64,000 nucleotides of DNA. Origin: Bacillota bacterium. GTDB lineage: Bacteria > Bacillota > Bacilli > Paenibacillales > NBRC-103111. Of this stretch, positions 60,761-64,000 are shown piece by piece. The position numbers and the translations under genes are program-made. The stretch lies in NCBI GenBank assembly GCA_023393235.1, contig JAEWMH010000103.1, positions 1-64,000 of the forward strand, given 5' to 3'. Position 1 is the first letter of the stretch. Every line of letters begins with the position of its first letter. The notes below the pieces were generated by a model. It made no database searches. It was given only the letters and a program-made list of their open reading frames with translations, and was not told the DNA's origin.

Positions 60761-61606
60761 ATGCCGGAGGAAATGTCGTATGGGGAGGATTATCATTATC
60801 TTCCCGTTACCTCGCTTGAAAGCGGCAATGGTCATGAGATCAGGCCGGATGTGTATGGGTATACCGTTCAAATCGTCAACATTGCCATGATCGGTCAACC
60901 GGGGCAAAAGGGGTGGGTGTTGGTGGATGCGGGCATGCCCCATTCTGCCCAGGCGATTCTTGATGCCGTTGCCGAGCGGTTCGGCGAAAACAGCCGTCCT
61001 GAAGGGATTGTTTTGACTCACGGACATTTTGACCATGTTGGCGCGGTAATTGAACTGGTGGAGCAGTGGAGGGTTCCGGTGTACGCCCATGAATCGGAGC
61101 TGCCTTATCTGACCGGCAAGTTGGCTTACGAAGCACCGGACCCTACCGTGGACGGCGGCCTTGTGGCGAAAATGTCCATGTTTTTCCCCAGTGCCCCCAT
61201 TCAACTGGGCCAACACGTACACGCGCTGCCGCCGGACGGGTCCATACCCGTTCTGCCGGATTGGCGCTGGATTCATACACCAGGCCATACGCCGGGGCAT
61301 ATTTCCCTGTTCCGGGACCGGGACCGTGTTCTGATCGCAGGGGATGCGTTTGTTACGGTGAAGCAGGAGTCCGTCTACAAGGTGTTTACACAGGAGAAGG
61401 AAATCAGCGGACCGCCCAAATATTTTACGCCGGATTGGGAGAGTGCCCGCTCCTCGGTTGCCAAGCTGCAGGCGCTTCATCCTGAGGCTGCGTTAACCGG
61501 ACACGGATTGCCTATGACAGGTGCGGAGCTGGAGGAGGGCCTTGAAGCGTTGACCGGAAGTTTCGATGAAATTGCCGTACCGGCCAGCGGAAAATATGTG
61601 CAGTAG
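60761..61606 (+). CDS. metallo-beta-lactamase-fold hydrolase
   Basis: Length is 281 aa. Zinc ligands: HGHFDHVG (near residue 87), HTPGHTPGH (near 170-178), AGDAF (near 193) and TGHGLPM (near 246). The layout is the typical glyoxalase-II/YflN-like group. Substrate unknown. AGGTGG precedes the ATG. It follows the metal importer with a 57-base gap. Confidence 0.82.
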   Translation: MPEEMSYGEDYHYLPVTSLESGNGHEIRPDVYGYTVQIVNIAMIGQPGQKGWVLVDAGMPHSAQAILDAVAERFGENSRPEGIVLTHGHFDHVGAVIELVEQWRVPVYAHESELPYLTGKLAYEAPDPTVDGGLVAKMSMFFPSAPIQLGQHVHALPPDGSIPVLPDWRWIHTPGHTPGHISLFRDRDRVLIAGDAFVTVKQESVYKVFTQEKEISGPPKYFTPDWESARSSVAKLQALHPEAALTGHGLPMTGAELEEGLEALTGSFDEIAVPASGKYVQ

Positions 61607-61647
61607 GTTGCTTCTCGCCAAGTTGTCCAAATGAAATAGTGGAAGCA

Positions 61648-61742
61648 AAAATCTAACGAATCTGTATATCGCTATTTGTCCGAATTGGCGCTGAAATGCG
61701 TTCATACGAGGCGAATAACGTGATATGGATTTGTTAGATTTT
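61648..61742. repeat. two-unit inverted element (copy F)
   Basis: One direct unit (AAAATCTAACGAATCTGTAT..., ending CGCTATTTG) starts at 61648 and one inverted unit (CGAATAACGTGATATGGATT..., ending TTAGATTT) ends at 61742. Span 95 bp. It resembles the inner pair of the four-unit elements and, with its T-rich end, may also terminate the MBL gene. Confidence 0.75.
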
Positions 61743-61811
61743 TTTCGTTGAGCCGACGAATGCTCCGAGCATCACATGCAGCAGCTAAGGGCATGTACCC
61801 GAGCGGTGGCC

Positions 61812-61991
61812 AAATGCAAAAGTGCATTTATTTTCCGGGGGAGCCGGTTGACGGAGTGGTTAAATGCAAAAGTGCACTTATTTCCAGCAGATTCCACGCG
61901 GTTGGCGGTCTCAGCGAAAAATAGATGCATTTTTGCAGGATAACTGTCTAGAAGAAGAGGTTTGTTCAAAAATAACTGTATTTTTGCAGGA
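61812..61991. repeat. four-unit 50-bp-phased intergenic element, copy E
   Basis: Direct units start at 61812 (AAATGCAAAAGTGCATTTAT) and 61862 (AAATGCAAAAGTGCACTTAT). Inverted units end at 61940 (ATAGATGCATTTTTGCAGGA) and 61991 (ATAACTGTATTTTTGCAGGA). Steps are 50 and 51 bp, total about 180 bp. The unit is AT-rich and unlike copies A to D. Together with copy F it fills the 530-base gap before the Zur-type boxes. Confidence 0.9.
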
Positions 61992-62058
61992 TAGGGGTTT
62001 GGCGGAATGGATCATGTGGGGGAGAAGAGTGATGTTAATTTCATGTTGACAAATTTAA

Positions 62059-62073
62059 TAGTAATATTTACAT
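62059..62073. promoter_or_regulatory. Zur-type box 1 of the FecB/FecCD-like importer
   Basis: TAGTAATATTTACAT shares the GTAATATTTAC core with the box at 9430. It lies just after a TTGACA (62046) that could be a -35 element. Confidence 0.6.
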
Positions 62074-62090
62074 TTATAAGAGAATTATAA

Positions 62091-62105
62091 TAGTAATATT
62101 TACGA
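62091..62105. promoter_or_regulatory. Zur-type box 2 of the FecB/FecCD-like importer
   Basis: TAGTAATATTTACGA matches the Zur consensus at 12 of 14 positions. It is exactly 32 bp (three helical turns) after box 1, and a perfect TATAAT (62086) overlaps its left edge. Confidence 0.65.
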
Positions 62106-62135
62106 AATAAGAGAAAAGACCGGAGGCAAAGCAGT

Positions 62136-63182
62136 ATGAAGAAAAATCGGGTTAGAGTTCTATCCATCGGTTTGGTGGCCGGTATGATGCTGGCCGGGTG
62201 TGCGGCGCAGCAGGATGCACAAAGCGGAGCGCAGCCGGAGGTAACAGCAACAGGCAAGCTCTCACCTGCGGCTTCCGCCCAACCGGCATCTCCCCAAGCT
62301 GGAGGCAAGCTTACCTTGACGGATGATCTGAAGCGTACGGTGGTCCTGGAACGGAGGCCGGAACGGATCGTGGTGCTTTCGCCGGAAATGCTGGAGCTGG
62401 TGTATGCCATCGGCGGTACAGCAGCGGGGCGGGCGGAGGCGGCCGGTATAGTACCGCCCCAAGGAGCGGAGAATGTGCCTGCCGTAGGGCAGATGCGTCA
62501 GGTCAGTCTGGAGCAGGTGCTGGCGTTGAAGCCGGATTTGGTTATCGGGCAGCCTGTGTTCCATAAGGATATGGAGCAGACTCTGACCGCAAGCGGCATT
62601 CCTGTTGCGTTCCTCAAGCTGGGCTCAATGGAGGAGGTCCATGCCAAAACGGAGCTGTTGGGCCGGATTACCGGGAAGGAGACGGAGGCGCAAAAGGCAC
62701 TTGCCGCGCTGGACAGCCGGGTGGAGCAGGTGCTGAAGAAGCTTCCAGCGGAAAAACCCACCTTTGTGAATTTGAATGTGACTCCTGGTGTGGTCTCCAT
62801 CCAGCGGAACGATATGGCCGGGTTGGAGATCGCCAAAAAGATGAACCTGGTGAATGTGGCGGAGGAGCTGCCCACAGACAAGCCGGATGCCAGCACACTG
62901 CCTTACAGCCTGGAAAAGCTTATCGAGAAAAATCCGGATTATATCTTCCTTATTATCCATGGCAGCAAAGAGGCAGGCGAGAAGAAGATCAAAACCGAAA
63001 TGGAAAGCAATCCGGCCTGGTCCTCCCTGAAGGCTGTTCAGGAGAAAAAGGTGATTGTTATGCCCTCCGAGCTGTTCCTGACCAATCCGGGGTTAAAATA
63101 CGATGAATCCATGACGTATCTGGGACAGTTTGTGTATCCCGAAGCCTACGGCCAGCCGCAAACCGCGGGGAAGGTACAATAA
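62136..63182 (+). CDS. FecB/BtuF-like substrate-binding lipoprotein
   Basis: Length is 348 aa. Lipobox LAGC (Cys near 22), an Ala/Pro/Ser tether, then the helical-backbone binding fold (RPERIVVLSPEMLELVYAIG, LALKPDLVIGQP, NPDYIFLIIHGS). This type binds metal-chelate compounds such as siderophores, haem or cobalamin. The permease gene follows 1 base after the stop. Two Zur-like boxes upstream suggest induction by zinc limitation, so a zinc-chelate (zincophore) ligand is possible; inference only. Confidence 0.82.
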   Translation: MKKNRVRVLSIGLVAGMMLAGCAAQQDAQSGAQPEVTATGKLSPAASAQPASPQAGGKLTLTDDLKRTVVLERRPERIVVLSPEMLELVYAIGGTAAGRAEAAGIVPPQGAENVPAVGQMRQVSLEQVLALKPDLVIGQPVFHKDMEQTLTASGIPVAFLKLGSMEEVHAKTELLGRITGKETEAQKALAALDSRVEQVLKKLPAEKPTFVNLNVTPGVVSIQRNDMAGLEIAKKMNLVNVAEELPTDKPDASTLPYSLEKLIEKNPDYIFLIIHGSKEAGEKKIKTEMESNPAWSSLKAVQEKKVIVMPSELFLTNPGLKYDESMTYLGQFVYPEAYGQPQTAGKVQ

Positions 63183-63183
63183 C

Positions 63184-64000
63184 ATGGGTCAAGGAACCGA
63201 AAGCCGGCCGGTTGGGACTGGAGAAGGGCCCGGATCCGGTTTCGAGCCTGGACCGGAAACCAGATCCGGACCCGGAGCACCATCCGGACCTGTAGTTGAA
63301 GCGGAGGCCATCACCGTCCCGCTACGGGACAGACCGGCTTGGGGGCTGCTGATGCTGGCCATTCTTGTCTGCTGTGTGATTTCATCGGTTCTGTTCAGCA
63401 TCTACAGCGGCGCCGTGAAGGTGCCCTTGGGGGATATCTCCCGGTATATTCTGGATGATACCTTCCAGGGGCCGTTCCGTTCCATTGTATGGAATATCCG
63501 GATTCCACGGGCGATCGTGGGGCTTCTGGTGGGAGCCAGTCTGGCCGTTTCGGGGGCGCTGCTGCAAGGGGTCATGCGCAATCCCTTGGCCGACCCGCAA
63601 ATTATCGGGGTATCCAGCGGAGCGGGGCTGTTCAGCATTCTGATTCTAATCGTATTCCAGGAATACGAATACCTGCTGCCGCCTGCCGCATTTGTAGGAG
63701 CGACCCTGGCGGCGGTGATCATTTATATGCTGGCTTGGAAGGACGGCATCCATCCCGTGCGGATCGTGCTGGCCGGAGCGGCGGTGTCCGCCTTCCTGGG
63801 TGCTGGGATATCCGGGCTGATGATCTTTTACAGTGACCGGGTGCACGGGGCGCTGGTCTTTATGGTAGGCGGCTTATCCGCCAAAAGCTGGCCCCACGTC
63901 TGGATTATTGCCCCATATGCGGCAGTGGGGCTGCTACTGGCGGGACTTGGAGCCGGGCGGATGAACCTGCTGATGCTGGGGGATGCGGCGGCCCGGAACC
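63184..64000 (+). CDS. FecCD-type ABC permease (3' truncated by window edge)
   Basis: 272 codons are visible. An unusual cytoplasmic N-terminal tail of about 45 residues rich in Gly, Pro, Ser and Glu precedes the first helix (GLLMLAILVCCVISSVLFSI). The family motif IRIPRAIVGLLVGASLAVSG and QGVMRNPLADPQIIGVSSGA is clear. ATG 63184 follows GGGGAAGG. It is the membrane part of the importer begun by the preceding lipoprotein; the rest and probably an ATPase lie beyond the window. Confidence 0.88.
   Translation, partial: MGQGTESRPVGTGEGPGSGFEPGPETRSGPGAPSGPVVEAEAITVPLRDRPAWGLLMLAILVCCVISSVLFSIYSGAVKVPLGDISRYILDDTFQGPFRSIVWNIRIPRAIVGLLVGASLAVSGALLQGVMRNPLADPQIIGVSSGAGLFSILILIVFQEYEYLLPPAAFVGATLAAVIIYMLAWKDGIHPVRIVLAGAAVSAFLGAGISGLMIFYSDRVHGALVFMVGGLSAKSWPHVWIIAPYAAVGLLLAGLGAGRMNLLMLGDAAARN

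Overview
The window looks like chromosome of a Paenibacillus-type Firmicute. The signs are strong AGGAGG ribosome-binding sites, frequent TTG and GTG starts, an S-layer-homology protein, a staphylococcal-type CoaW pantothenate kinase, a zinc-independent S14 beside a Zur/ZnuABC cluster, and a large set of plant cell-wall enzymes. No rRNA, tRNA, CRISPR array, integrase or intact insertion sequence was seen.

Layout. 1-4000: the end of an unknown protein, then a minus-strand group of a PIG-L deacetylase-like protein, a GalNAc-transferase-like family 2 glycosyltransferase and a protein with tandem Asn-Ile-Pro-Thr-Pro repeats. 4500-9000: small metabolic and stress genes (two phosphatases, a broken acetyltransferase, HAD phosphatase, coaW, PNPOx-like). 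9000-13700: two gene remnants, then a zinc-starvation cluster (AAA+ ATPase, rpsN2, znuC with a frameshift, znuB, znuA, zur) with two Zur-like boxes. 14600-18400: PL3 pectate lyase, two acetyltransferases, aminopeptidase P. 18600-25200: LacI regulator, ABC importer, PHP phosphoesterase pair and GDPD-like enzyme, suggesting uptake and cleavage of a phosphodiester. 25300-37700: glycan enzymes without signal peptides (GH110-like, GH28-like, GH31, GH78), an AraC regulator, a sugar kinase and small genes. 38100-47300: three large secreted proteins (pectin methylesterase, pectate lyase, SLH surface protein). 47700-57000: miscellaneous small genes. 57000-60700: a Mn/Zn/Fe ABC importer behind a Fur-type box. 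60700-64000: an MBL-fold enzyme and the start of a FecB/FecCD-type importer behind two Zur-like boxes.

The genes together describe a soil or rhizosphere saprophyte. Secreted enzymes de-esterify and cleave pectin, sugar pieces are probably imported, and cytoplasmic glycosidases finish rhamnose- and galactose-containing side chains. Three separate metal importers point to tight metal homeostasis.

The most unusual signal lies outside the genes. Five intergenic sites (4282-4466, 27322-27512, 47430-47602, 52793-52977, 61812-61991) hold a four-unit element: two direct copies of a ~24-bp unit about 50 bp apart, then two inverted copies again about 50 bp apart. The unit sequence differs between sites but the geometry is nearly constant. 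Two sites have the same 185-bp geometry with different sequence.

Four genes (5475, 10649, 31480, 52120) carry what look like single-base frameshifts. This is either real decay or residual assembly error, and the sequence alone cannot decide.
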